From BCD1 sp965230565 (GTDB taxonomy: Bacteria > Bacteroidota > Bacteroidia > Chitinophagales > Saprospiraceae), in the NCBI GenBank assembly GCA_965230565.1, contig CBDDLH010000007.1, positions 310,001 through 374,000 of the forward strand: a stretch of DNA of 64,000 nt. Reading direction: 5' to 3'. Below the pieces are notes generated by a model, which was not told the origin of the DNA, made no database searches, and saw only the letters and a program-made list of their open reading frames with translations. Numbering within the stretch: position 1 is the first letter of the stretch; each line of letters starts with the position of its first letter. Both the position numbers and the translations under genes were made by a program. Positions 1 through 8,766 of the stretch are shown one piece after another.

Positions 1-1
1 C

Positions 2-103
2 ACGCAAAACCTCAGGGTACTCGGAGCTTATCCGGTTGGAGAACATCACGAGTATTACAAGGGAATAAGGGAAAAGGGAACAATGAATCATCTTAATAGC
101 TAA
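2..103 (+). CDS. pheA: Prephenate dehydratase, C-terminal end (partial)
   Basis: The second frame is open from the window edge to TAA at 101-103 and encodes 33 residues beginning TQNLRVLGAYPVGEHH. The LRVLGAYP stretch resembles the conserved C-terminal end of the regulatory ACT domain of prephenate dehydratase, which makes phenylpyruvate from prephenate. The assignment rests mainly on that short motif and on the genes that follow (aminotransferase, TyrA, DAHP synthase-chorismate mutase), which is the usual Bacteroidota aromatic amino acid operon. The catalytic domain is outside the window. The gap to the next start is 21 bases, consistent with co-transcription. Confidence 0.7.
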   Translation, partial: TQNLRVLGAYPVGEHHEYYKGIREKGTMNHLNS

Positions 104-124
104 AAAACAATCAAATCATAAATC

Positions 125-1327
125 ATGACTTCTCAAAATCACGAAATATTGACACCGGTTCCGGTAATAAAACCTGCCAGTAGACTTGGAGATGTTAAAG
201 AATATTACTTCTCTAAAAAGCTGCGCGAGATAGCCGAGATGCGGGCTGAGGGAAAAAAAGTGCTCAATCTCGGCATTGGAAGTCCGGATCTGGCTCCTGC
301 TGAGGAGGTCATTGAAGAGTTCATCAACCATATCCACGATGAAGGCAATCATGGTTACCAGAGTTATTCAGGAATTCCGGAGCTGCGCCAGGCATTTGCC
401 GGTTGGTATGCCCAGTGGTTTGGAGTTAATCTTGATCCTTCTAGTGAAATATTACCCTTGATAGGTTCAAAGGAGGGTATCATGCATATAGCGATGACAT
501 TTCTGGAGCAAGGAGATGAAGTACTCGTTCCTAATCCGGGGTACCCTTCTTACAGTTCAGTATCCAAACTTACAGGAGCCACCATCCGCGAATACAAGCT
601 GGAAGCAGAGAACGGTTGGCTCCCCGACCTGGATAACCTTAGTCAACAGGATTTGTCAAAAGTCAAGATCATGTGGATCAGTTACCCGAATATGCCTACC
701 GGAGCCAAAGCGGATAATGCTTTTTTTCAAAGGTTGATTAATATGGCAAGGAAAAATGCCTTTTTGATCGTTAATGACAACCCTTATTCCTTTATCCTGA
801 ATGATGAACAAAAGAGTATTCTGAGTATTCCCGGCGCCAAAGATGTCTGTCTCGAACTGAATTCGTTGAGTAAATCCCACAATATGGCTGGATGGAGAAT
901 TGGCATGCTTGCCGGGAAATCTTACTTCATTCAGAATATATTGAGATTTAAAAGTAACATGGATTCGGGAATGTTTAAACCATCCCAACTCGCAGCAGTA
1001 AAAGCGCTTGCAAGTCCTGATTCCTGGTACAAAAAACTCAACGAGACTTATAGTGAAAGAAGAAAGGTTGTTTATGAGTTGATGGATCTTCTTGGTTGCA
1101 AATACGATACCAGCCAATGTGGGATGTTCGTATGGGCAAAAGTGCCGGAGCACTACGAAACCTCCTATGAGTTATCTGATGAAATGCTTGAAAAAACACA
1201 TGTTTTTTTAACGCCCGGAGGTATTTTCGGCTCCCAGGGAGAAAAATATATCAGGCTTTCTCTTTGTAGTAAAAAGGAGGATTTTAAGGAAGCTATCCGC
1301 CGCATAAAATCTATAAATAATTTGTAA
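125..1327 (+). CDS. PLP-dependent class I/II aminotransferase of aromatic amino acid synthesis
   Basis: A full-length (400 aa) fold-type I aminotransferase. Visible family marks are LNLGIGSPDLAP near residue 48, the PNPGYPSY segment near 136, NDNPY near 217, the PLP-binding lysine in SLSKSHNMAGWRIG (Lys250), and the substrate carboxylate Arg in RLSLC near the end. It most likely transaminates phenylpyruvate and hydroxyphenylpyruvate to Phe and Tyr, because it lies between pheA and tyrA. Substrate specificity cannot be read from the sequence; an LL-diaminopimelate-type or general aspartate-type role is the alternative. The ATG at 125 gives a normal length. The gap to tyrA is 4 bases, so the genes are probably translated from one message. 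Confidence 0.85.
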   Translation: MTSQNHEILTPVPVIKPASRLGDVKEYYFSKKLREIAEMRAEGKKVLNLGIGSPDLAPAEEVIEEFINHIHDEGNHGYQSYSGIPELRQAFAGWYAQWFGVNLDPSSEILPLIGSKEGIMHIAMTFLEQGDEVLVPNPGYPSYSSVSKLTGATIREYKLEAENGWLPDLDNLSQQDLSKVKIMWISYPNMPTGAKADNAFFQRLINMARKNAFLIVNDNPYSFILNDEQKSILSIPGAKDVCLELNSLSKSHNMAGWRIGMLAGKSYFIQNILRFKSNMDSGMFKPSQLAAVKALASPDSWYKKLNETYSERRKVVYELMDLLGCKYDTSQCGMFVWAKVPEHYETSYELSDEMLEKTHVFLTPGGIFGSQGEKYIRLSLCSKKEDFKEAIRRIKSINNL

Positions 1328-1331
1328 TTAA

Positions 1332-2171
1332 ATGACCATAGCAATCATAGGCATAGGATTAATCGGAGGTTCGCTGGCTATAACCCTCAAGGAAAATGGT
1401 TTTACAAACCATATTATTGGTGTGGATGTCAAACCCGAAAACATTGATAAAGCTTATCGAAGAAGACTCATCGATGAAGATCTCCCAATAGACAAAGCCA
1501 TTGAAAAGTCAGAGCTCGTCATCTTGTGCACCCCGGTGGATGTAATGCTGAAGTTATTACCCGAAGTATTGGATCTCGTTGACCACCAGACGGTTATGGA
1601 TGTAGGGTCTACAAAAGAAAAACTTCACGAGGTAGTGGCCAATCATCCAAAGCGCGGGAACTTTGTTTCCACCCACCCCATGGCAGGAACGGAATATTCC
1701 GGTCCTGAAGCAGCGGTGCCAAATCTTTTTGACCATAAATGCTGTGTCATTTGCGAACCGGAAAAAAGTTCTGCTGAAGCTCTTGATAAGGTTTATCGGT
1801 TGTATAATTCCATACCAATGAGCCTGGTAAATCTCCCCCCGAAACCTCATGATATTCATGCAGCCTATGTTTCACATATTTCACATATAAGCTCCTTTGC
1901 CCTGGCCCTGACGGTCCTTGCCAAAGAAAAGGATGAAGACCGGATTTTTGAGCTGGCAAGCGGGGGATTTGCTTCTACTGTTCGTCTGGCGAAAAGCTCC
2001 CCGGATATGTGGATCCCCATATTCAGACAAAACCGCGACAATGTGCTGGATGTATTGGATGAACACATCAACCAACTTGCCCAGTTTCGCAGTTTATTAA
2101 TAAAACAGGACTTTGATGGTTTTTACGAAAAGATCAAAGCCTCCAATGAGATTAGAAAAATAATTAAATAA
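1332..2171 (+). CDS. tyrA: Prephenate dehydrogenase
   Basis: This 279-aa protein starts with a textbook NAD(P)-binding loop, IGIGLIGGSLA, at residues 5-15, followed by the TyrA-typical VDVGSTKEKL (near residue 89) and the substrate-site THPMAGTEYSGPEAA (near 114). HISHISSFALALTVL and the Arg-containing C-terminal helices match the helical dimerisation domain. It oxidatively decarboxylates prephenate to 4-hydroxyphenylpyruvate in the cytoplasm. It has no fused chorismate mutase; that activity is supplied by the next gene. It is separated from the upstream aminotransferase by 4 bases and from the downstream gene by 14 bases, within one operon. Confidence 0.95.
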   Translation: MTIAIIGIGLIGGSLAITLKENGFTNHIIGVDVKPENIDKAYRRRLIDEDLPIDKAIEKSELVILCTPVDVMLKLLPEVLDLVDHQTVMDVGSTKEKLHEVVANHPKRGNFVSTHPMAGTEYSGPEAAVPNLFDHKCCVICEPEKSSAEALDKVYRLYNSIPMSLVNLPPKPHDIHAAYVSHISHISSFALALTVLAKEKDEDRIFELASGGFASTVRLAKSSPDMWIPIFRQNRDNVLDVLDEHINQLAQFRSLLIKQDFDGFYEKIKASNEIRKIIK

Positions 2172-2185
2172 AATACTCAAGTATC

Positions 2186-3274
2186 ATGGAATTTAAATCG
2201 ATCCTAGACCAACCGCACAAGCGTCCAATTATCATTGCCGGACCATGCAGTGCTGAAACAGAAGAACAGGTCCTGGCAACTGCCCACGGACTTAAGGATA
2301 TGAATGTGGATTATTTTAGGGCAGGAATATGGAAGCCCAGAACCCGTCCCGGAAATTTTGAAGGATCCGGACGTCCTGGATTGGAATGGTTGAAGAAAGT
2401 CAAGGAAGAAACAGGCTTAAAAGTTACTACCGAAGTAGCCAACGCCAGTCATGTTTTTGAGGCCATCAAACACGGCATTGATGCTTTATGGATCGGAGCC
2501 CGGACTTCCGTGAACCCATTTGCGGTTCAGGAGATCGCAGATGCTCTGGCAGGAATCAACATCCCTGTAATGATCAAAAATCCGATTAACCCGGATCTGA
2601 GCCTATGGATCGGAGCCATTGAGAGAATTCATAAAGCCGGGATAGACCGAATTGCCGTTATTCACCGTGGTTTTTCCTATCATGGAGATTCTAAATTTCG
2701 GAATGTCCCACACTGGCAGATTCCTATTGAATTAAAACGGAAATTCCCTAACCTCGAGATCATTTGCGATAATAGTCACATTTGTGGGGAGCGTAGTATG
2801 TTGCAGGAGGTTGCCCAGGTAGCCATGGACCTTAATTTTGATGGTTTGATGACGGAGGTTCATCCTAATCCGGACGAAGCGTGGAGTGATGCCAAACAGC
2901 AAATAAAACCTGATACATTCAATAACCTGGTCAGCAGCTTAGTATACCGTGACCCATCAACAGACGATGTTGAGTTCCTGGAAACCATTGAACAGCTCAG
3001 AAACCAGATCGATGAGGTAGACAACGAATTACTCAACCTGTTGAGCAAGCGAATGAAGCTCGCGGAAAGCATAGGTAAATACAAGAAGCGCAACAACATC
3101 GCTATTCTTCAGGCTGACCGCTGGAATGAGATTTTGGAAAAAACCCAGGCTGTTGGAAAACTTAAGGGTCTGAGTCCTGAATTCATCAGAACATTCCTGC
3201 GTGCAGTTCACCAGGAATCTATTAATCATCAGGAGAATATCATGAACGAGGTAGAGGAACCCAAAGCGGGATAA
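2186..3274 (+). CDS. Bifunctional DAHP synthase-chorismate mutase
   Basis: Residues about 1-255 are a type I-beta (KDO8P-synthase-like) 3-deoxy-D-arabino-heptulosonate 7-phosphate synthase: PIIIAGPCSAETEEQV at about 14, KPRTRPGNFEG at about 50, IWIGARTSVNPF and the metal-site CDNSHICGER. Residues about 268-355 form an AroQ-type chorismate mutase helix bundle (LRNQIDEVDNELLNLLSKRM, then ESIGKYKK). The fusion therefore performs the first step of the shikimate pathway and the chorismate-to-prephenate step that feeds pheA and tyrA. In related fusions the mutase domain mediates feedback control by prephenate, which is family knowledge rather than something seen here. It is the last gene of the operon and is followed by a strong hairpin. 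Confidence 0.95.
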   Translation: MEFKSILDQPHKRPIIIAGPCSAETEEQVLATAHGLKDMNVDYFRAGIWKPRTRPGNFEGSGRPGLEWLKKVKEETGLKVTTEVANASHVFEAIKHGIDALWIGARTSVNPFAVQEIADALAGINIPVMIKNPINPDLSLWIGAIERIHKAGIDRIAVIHRGFSYHGDSKFRNVPHWQIPIELKRKFPNLEIICDNSHICGERSMLQEVAQVAMDLNFDGLMTEVHPNPDEAWSDAKQQIKPDTFNNLVSSLVYRDPSTDDVEFLETIEQLRNQIDEVDNELLNLLSKRMKLAESIGKYKKRNNIAILQADRWNEILEKTQAVGKLKGLSPEFIRTFLRAVHQESINHQENIMNEVEEPKAG

Positions 3275-3356
3275 TCATTCCAGCATTTGGCAAGGCCATA
3301 CTGGTCTGCATTCATCAAACTAAACAATGAATAAAATCCAAATATTGTTTAAAATC

Positions 3357-3389
3357 AAGGGGCTTGATGCGGTCGCATCAAGCCCCTTT
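3357..3389 (+). terminator. Strong bidirectional hairpin between convergent genes
   Basis: A perfect 14-bp stem (AAGGGGCTTGATGC with GCATCAAGCCCCTT) around a GGTC loop. It lies 83 bases past the stop of the DAHP synthase-chorismate mutase gene and 68 bases past the stop side of the reverse-strand TonB receptor, so it can serve both. The T tract on the plus strand is short (TTT), and AAAATC precedes it for reverse transcription. Confidence 0.8.
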
Positions 3390-3456
3390 CACTTGGTATC
3401 AAGAGTGTATATCTCTTTCGTATGTGTATTTTACCCCAATAGGGATATGTGACTTA

Positions 3457-6285
3457 TTACTTAGTCATGTTATAAGTGAAGCCAACTGAGAAATTTCTTC
3501 CAGGTTGAAAACTCTGGAACAAATAGGTCTGCCCTTCAAATTCGCTGGAACGCTCGAAAGTACTGTCCAGGATATTTTTCGCTGCAAGGCTTACTTTGAA
3601 TTGCTGCTCAGCACCAAAACGTTGAGAAATCTTGAAATTCAGTGAGTGGAACGGCTGCTCGTAAACATCCGGTAAGGCACCAATCTCAACCAGGTACAAT
3701 TTCTCACCAAGTACATTATAGCTGACATTAGCCTGAGTACCTGCCTGGTTGCGGTAGTTTATAAAGGCATTCACAATATAAGGTGACTGACTATATAATG
3801 GTCTTACATCAGAAGCATTTGGGTATACCGCACGGATGTCCTGAAGTTCTGAAGGCTTGATAGCTGCTTCAGATTTGATCAGAGTCACATTGGAACCAAT
3901 GGTAAAGTTCTTCAATGGAGCGATAAAATCAAGCTGCTTACGTACTTCGAACTCAGCTCCGTAAACATTGGCTTTCTCAACATTCTCAAAGATCCACTCA
4001 CCGTTTTTGGCTTGCGGATTATTGGTCAATTCGATAGGATCCTGAAAGTTTTTGTAGAAAAGGCTGAAAGAAATCAATTCGCCAGGCTTCATGAAATACT
4101 CCCAGCGCAAATCTACATTATCAACAGTGGTACGATTTAATTCAGGATTACCTAAGAGGAAACTGTTATTGAGGAATTCAAAGAATACCACAGGTGCCAG
4201 TTCCTTGAATGTCGGGCGCGCAATAGTACGGTTGTATGATAAACGAACATTCATCTTGTCCTTCACGGGCTCTAAAATCAATCCAAAAGCAGGAAGAATA
4301 TCCGTATTATCGAGCAACCTTTCATTATCCAAATCAACATTGGTAAAATCAACGGTCCCGATTTCCATGCGAGCACCAAATACAGCTTTCAGCTTTTCTG
4401 TCAACGGGAGCTCAGTCATTGCATAAGCACTGATCACACTTGCATCGGCTTCATACTGGTTTCCTGCCAAAGTGGATTCATCGATGAAAACTCCTTCATC
4501 ATTCTCACTACTGATGATATTGTCATCAGCAAAATATTCGCCAAAGTTTCCAGTATACTGATTACTGTTTGAGTTAAACTGATATATTTTCTCACCAAAA
4601 GAACGTTCTTTATAGTTATAGGCTCCTCCTACACTTACATTCGCTTTCCTTTCTGTCCAGTTATTGAAATTATATTTAAGATCAACCTTTCCATTAAAAG
4701 TCATTTCATCTAGATTTCTCCAATATCTGGTAGGAATCAGACCAATGGATGGTTGAATGGTATAAACTATAGATCCTCCAGTCTCTTCAAATGCATTATT
4801 CAAAAAGCGAAGGTCAGGTTGATTCATCTTGGCGAAACTCAATGCACCGGCCCAGTTGACTTCAAATTTTCCATTTTCACCAATACTGTGTTTCCCATTA
4901 ACTTGAGTTACATCCAGTTGACGCTCCATATATGCAAGCGTTTTTTCCTCATATCCCAGGTTTTCCAGATACAGGTAACCTTGCTGATCACGAGTTGTCG
5001 TATTACCTGACTGGTTGTGAAGGTATGAGAAGCTAATCTTATTAGCTTTGTTCAGTTTCAAAGTTGCGGAACCAATTGCAGACCACAACACTTCATCGGT
5101 TGAACGGATATCGGCATAGATTTTATCAGGTCTAAGCGTATCAGACTCTGCAGAGATGAACTGGTAACGACCGGTCACCCCATTTTCATAAAAATTAAAA
5201 TCACGCTTATAGGTCATACCAGCGATAAATCCAAGGCTCTTTCCAAACAAATTGGTTTCATTACCTATAGAAAGAGAAAATCCATGATTAACCGGAGCAT
5301 TGGCAGTTTGGGATTCAACAATTTTGTTAAAAGCTTTTGTCAATTCGGCACTTGCTTCGGGGTTGGTTGCTGCCAGAACGAAATCTGGTTTAATTGTACT
5401 GTTTTCTAGTTCAGAGGGAATACTACGCACACCATTATCATAACCCAACCAATCAGTTGAACTTCCTTCATAAGTAAGATAATTGGAATTGAATTGTACG
5501 TTAGGGTTGAAACCAACAGATACTTTTGCATTCAAGGTAAACGTTTCAGGAAAATCCTTTGTGCTGATATCCACCAAACCTCCGGTAAATGTACCTGGAA
5601 GATTAGGGGTGAATGTTTTGTAAACGATGATATTCTCAATAAGGTTGGTAGGGAAAATATCCATCTGAACGCTGTTTCTGTCCGGGTCGAGACCAGGGAT
5701 TTCCAAACCGTTCAGCGTTGTTTTGGAATAACGTCCTCCCAATCCACGAACAAAAACGTATTTGCCTCCATCCACAGAAACACCTGTTACCCTTTTCATA
5801 GCTGATCCGGCATCACTGTCCCCGGTATTGCTGAAAGCCTGACTGGAAATACCATCGATGGCACCAATGCTTTTTCTTTTAAGGGTTTGAACAGCAGTTT
5901 CGGTATTTTTCAGTGCTTTGGCTGTTACAACAACATCCCCTAGAGCTACGGCAGATGAGGTAAGTTTGATATCACCCAAAGTTGTAACTTCGTCTCCTTC
6001 GCCAACTAAAATATCGGCGATGATCTGTGTATTAAAAGAAAGATAAGAAATAACGAGGGAGTAAGTACCTTTTTCAAGGTTAGGAAGTTCGAAACGACCG
6101 TCAAAATCAGTTACGGTTCCTGTCCCGGTTCCCTCAATAAGTACATTGGCGCCAAAAACTTCGAGGCCGTCCTCATCAATAACGCGACCTTTGATAACGC
6201 CCGCAAAAGCATTCAGGGAAAAAGCAACTCCCAGAATAAAGACTGCGAAAATCTTAAAGTTTGTTTTTTTTGATAACATTACCAC
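3457..6285 (-). CDS. TonB-dependent outer-membrane receptor with CarboxypepD_reg-like N-terminus
   Basis: A 942-aa outer-membrane protein. Residues 1-28 are a signal peptide (VFILGVAFSLNAFAG), residues about 29-115 are a carboxypeptidase-regulatory-like beta-sandwich (VIKGRVIDEDGLEVFGANVLIEGTGTG), residues about 125-250 are the plug (VRGLGGRYSKTTLNGLEIPG), and the rest is a 22-strand-type barrel ending FSVGFTYNMTK, with a C-terminal hydrophobic strand. It should import a large or scarce ligand using TonB energy. No SusD partner is adjacent; instead a beta-helix lipoprotein gene lies immediately upstream on the same strand. ATG at 6285 and the third-codon ATG are both possible starts. Ligand unknown. 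Confidence 0.92.
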   Translation of the reverse strand: MVMLSKKTNFKIFAVFILGVAFSLNAFAGVIKGRVIDEDGLEVFGANVLIEGTGTGTVTDFDGRFELPNLEKGTYSLVISYLSFNTQIIADILVGEGDEVTTLGDIKLTSSAVALGDVVVTAKALKNTETAVQTLKRKSIGAIDGISSQAFSNTGDSDAGSAMKRVTGVSVDGGKYVFVRGLGGRYSKTTLNGLEIPGLDPDRNSVQMDIFPTNLIENIIVYKTFTPNLPGTFTGGLVDISTKDFPETFTLNAKVSVGFNPNVQFNSNYLTYEGSSTDWLGYDNGVRSIPSELENSTIKPDFVLAATNPEASAELTKAFNKIVESQTANAPVNHGFSLSIGNETNLFGKSLGFIAGMTYKRDFNFYENGVTGRYQFISAESDTLRPDKIYADIRSTDEVLWSAIGSATLKLNKANKISFSYLHNQSGNTTTRDQQGYLYLENLGYEEKTLAYMERQLDVTQVNGKHSIGENGKFEVNWAGALSFAKMNQPDLRFLNNAFEETGGSIVYTIQPSIGLIPTRYWRNLDEMTFNGKVDLKYNFNNWTERKANVSVGGAYNYKERSFGEKIYQFNSNSNQYTGNFGEYFADDNIISSENDEGVFIDESTLAGNQYEADASVISAYAMTELPLTEKLKAVFGARMEIGTVDFTNVDLDNERLLDNTDILPAFGLILEPVKDKMNVRLSYNRTIARPTFKELAPVVFFEFLNNSFLLGNPELNRTTVDNVDLRWEYFMKPGELISFSLFYKNFQDPIELTNNPQAKNGEWIFENVEKANVYGAEFEVRKQLDFIAPLKNFTIGSNVTLIKSEAAIKPSELQDIRAVYPNASDVRPLYSQSPYIVNAFINYRNQAGTQANVSYNVLGEKLYLVEIGALPDVYEQPFHSLNFKISQRFGAEQQFKVSLAAKNILDSTFERSSEFEGQTYLFQSFQPGRNFSVGFTYNMTK

Positions 6286-6351
6286 TGTTGTTTAAAACTG
6301 TTGAAAAATTACTGTTGAATATTATTATTACTGTTGAAAAAAATCTAAAAA

Positions 6352-6384
6352 GGTGTCAGGGAACTAAAAAAGTTACCTGACACC
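6352..6384 (-). terminator. Hairpin terminator after the beta-helix lipoprotein gene
   Basis: Near-perfect inverted repeat GGTGTCAGGgAACT / AGTTaCCTGACACC around a short A-rich (T-rich on the reverse strand) loop. Read on the reverse strand it is followed by TTTTTAGATTTTTTT, the expected run for intrinsic termination of the gene that ends at 6493. It implies that the receptor downstream has its own promoter or depends on read-through. Confidence 0.75.
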
Positions 6385-6492
6385 TGGTTATTAGAGTTAT
6401 AAGAGCACGTTTGTCAATCGTATCAATAAGTTAAATGGTATTGAATTTAGGGCGAAACATTAAGCTCCACCCTAAATAATACTTCCTGTATT

Positions 6493-7866
6493 TTACTGCT
6501 TTGAAATCAAAGTCCAACCTTCGATCCAACGAGCCTGACCAGGAGCAAAAGCACCTTTATAGTCAGTAGTTGTGAAGAAAGCATCAGCAGGAGTAGAAAC
6601 AGATCCTACCAATACAGTTGGTACGTTGTTTGCATCCAAACCTGGATCCTGGTCAGTTGTGTTACCAGCTGCCAACAATTCAGCTTCAACATCTACAGAC
6701 TTTTCAGTGAAAGGAGAAGCAACATCCCAGAGAACGTTGTTTTCCAGAACCAAAATTCCTGCATTGTACTGAGCCAATGACTCATCATCTTTGATTTCCA
6801 ATCCTTTTCCGTAGTGAGTGAAGATACTGTTGTAGAAAGAACCTGCTGAGTTCTCACGAAGACGTACCGCTCTGTTTCCACCGTTTCCTACGAAAGTAGC
6901 GTTATAGGTTACGAAAGCAGAGTAAGGCTCACAAAGCAAGCAGTCAGAAGGACCACCGTCAAGCTCTGCACCGTTGTCACCTTCGTCGTCCTGAAGCACA
7001 TACCAGAACTGGTTCAATCCACGGTATCCTTCGTCAGCGTCGAAAGAATCATCACCACAGTAAGCAACTGCGATATATTTTGTATTTACTGTTCCACCGA
7101 AGAACTCAACACCATCATCTTTGTTGGCGATAACCTCCACATACTCGATAGTGGTTCCATTACCAACTGCTCCAAGCGTCAAACCGTTGATCTCGTTGTT
7201 TGCACCGATGTTTGATCCACCGTGACGGATAGATACATACTTGATAACACCAGAGTTATCAGCATCATCAGCACCACCATAAAGACCTCTTGACTCAGTT
7301 GTTGGAATACCTTCGATAGCCAACTCAGCCTGAGGAGCGTTCGTTCCTGCTTTTCCGAGAACGATCAAACCACCCCACAACCCGCGGAAGTTCGACTGGA
7401 GGTTTCCACCTTCGCAGTTAAGAGCACCGTCTTCATCACGGGCAATCTCATCAGCAGCAGAAGTAAAGATAATTGGTTCATTTGCAGTACCTGTTGCCTG
7501 AATCTGACCACCTCTTGCAACGATCAATGCAGAAGCATTTTCAGCCTGTCCGGCAGCACCTTTAATAATGGTACCAGCTTCAATTGTCAGTACTTGGCCA
7601 TCATTCACGAATACACGACCGTTCAATACATAAGTGTGGTCTTTTGTCCAGGTCACAGTACCTGTACCTTCACCTCTATCAGTAACATTTACGATATGGT
7701 AATTCTCTTCTGTACCATCATCATTACAGTCGTTAGTGATTGTTTCTTCTTCATACAATGTAGAAGTTGTGTCCGGTTCGTCCACTGGTGGTGTTTCATC
7801 ATCACAAGCTGTGAAAGTCAGTCCTAAAATCAGTAAAGCGAATAAGACCAGATTCTGAATTTTCAT
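6493..7866 (-). CDS. Right-handed beta-helix-like lipoprotein
   Basis: A 457-aa lipoprotein: the signal sequence ends LTFTACDD, with the lipobox Cys at about residue 21, followed by an acidic, Pro/Thr-rich linker (DDETPPVDEPDTTS). The body has short repeating beta-strand turns such as LTIEAGTIIKG, ALIVARGGQI, YVSIRHGGSN and IEYVEVIANKDDGVEFFGG, typical of parallel beta-helix proteins that bind or process polymers. No catalytic residues could be assigned. It is transcribed ahead of the TonB receptor on the same strand, suggesting a surface partner of that receptor, although a terminator lies between them. The 5' side has a direct-repeat motif that may control both. Confidence 0.75.
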   Translation of the reverse strand: MKIQNLVLFALLILGLTFTACDDETPPVDEPDTTSTLYEEETITNDCNDDGTEENYHIVNVTDRGEGTGTVTWTKDHTYVLNGRVFVNDGQVLTIEAGTIIKGAAGQAENASALIVARGGQIQATGTANEPIIFTSAADEIARDEDGALNCEGGNLQSNFRGLWGGLIVLGKAGTNAPQAELAIEGIPTTESRGLYGGADDADNSGVIKYVSIRHGGSNIGANNEINGLTLGAVGNGTTIEYVEVIANKDDGVEFFGGTVNTKYIAVAYCGDDSFDADEGYRGLNQFWYVLQDDEGDNGAELDGGPSDCLLCEPYSAFVTYNATFVGNGGNRAVRLRENSAGSFYNSIFTHYGKGLEIKDDESLAQYNAGILVLENNVLWDVASPFTEKSVDVEAELLAAGNTTDQDPGLDANNVPTVLVGSVSTPADAFFTTTDYKGAFAPGQARWIEGWTLISKQ

Positions 7867-7988
7867 AATTGTCTAAAATTTCTTTGAAAAAGTGTGATAA
7901 AAAGTTTGAATAAGAAGGTTCTTGCCCCCCCGTTTATAATTTCACTGCAAAGGAACGCAGCAGAGTTAAAATGAAAAACGGTTTTGCA

Positions 7989-8027
7989 TTAACTTTAGGT
8001 TAAATTGACAACCCAATGTTAACTTTA
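7989..8027. promoter_or_regulatory. Direct repeat TTAACTTTA x2, possible operator
   Basis: TTAACTTTA occurs at 7989-7997 and again at 8019-8027, start to start exactly 30 bases (about three helical turns). The first copy is followed by GGTTAA and the second by TGTAAA. The pair sits 123-161 bases upstream of the reverse-strand lipoprotein gene. Spacing on one helix face is typical of a response-regulator binding site; a Pho-box-like element is one possibility, but the regulator is unknown. Binding is inferred only. Confidence 0.35.
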
Positions 8028-8557
8028 TGTAAACAACACACTTTGTTAGAAAATCAAGGAAATTTTAATCCGGCTTTCAGCCCGAAATACCTAATAAAAT
8101 TCCGCTCCGATTTAAAGCGTCACTCTGTGTTTTACCCTGAATTTCAAAATAGTTAAATACAATATGAGGTATTGCATATTCAACCCAATTTTCGTACATT
8201 GCGTGTGATACCACGCAAGTATCAAAAGTTTTGACTCAACATTATTAACATTAGAGGATGACTCTGAGTGACTAGGGCGGGCCTCAATCTCCGGCAACGG
8301 AGACCTTCCTCGGAAGCAAGGGGATTACCGATCCACGAAGGCGCCTCTATCCATGTCTTATAGGGGCCAAAACACCCTGGTACTTGTGTGGTCCTTTTGT
8401 TTTCTAAAAGAAACAAAAGACACCCTAGCAAAAATTGCTGTTGCTTTAAAAATATTTGACATCCGTCAACGTTTAAAAAAGCACCAAGCATTTTATCTTT
8501 TGCCTTTCCGAGTTAATACAGTTATTATTTGTGACAATTCAGCAGAGCCGAATTTTC

Positions 8558-8639
8558 AAGGCTAAGGCTAAGGCTGAGGCTAAGGTTTTTTTGATACTAA
8601 CAATATCTGATTCCTTAGCCTTAGCCTTAGCCTCAGCCT
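8558..8639. repeat. Hexamer-built inverted repeat (AGGCTA units)
   Basis: The left arm (8558-8585) is four tandem AAGGCT-type hexamers with one G variant; the right arm (8612-8639) is the reverse complement built of CCTTAG units with the same variant. The arms are about 27 bases long and separated by about 26 bases. A shorter relative of the right arm occurs at about 61089-61105, so this is a dispersed element and not only a terminator. It lies 128 bases before the macroglobulin start. Confidence 0.7.
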
Positions 8640-8766
8640 GAAAAAAGGTAACCGGATTAGTTACAATATTTTTTAACTTTACAGTAATTCCACTTGCCAT
8701 GGATTCATTAAATATCAGGCATTGGTATTACCTTTTATTTTAACCTTTTCCAAAATTCACGACCCT

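Larger units (their letters stand above)
7867..8766. other. 900-base intergenic region with several repeat elements and no supported gene
   Basis: Between the divergent lipoprotein and macroglobulin genes. It contains, in order, a 9-base direct repeat about 30 bases apart (7989-8027), a GC-rich patch with a GCAA-tetraloop hairpin (about 8260-8345), an inverted repeat CTTTTGTTT/AAACAAAAG (about 8394-8419), and a large hexamer-built inverted repeat (8558-8639). The open frames here are low complexity and have no plausible start context, so I call none of them. Promoters for both flanking genes must lie here; I cannot place them exactly. Confidence 0.6.

Noticed and set aside
8722..8766. Upstream ATG for the macroglobulin gene
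   Set aside because: The 15 residues before the next in-frame ATG would precede an otherwise complete lipoprotein signal peptide.
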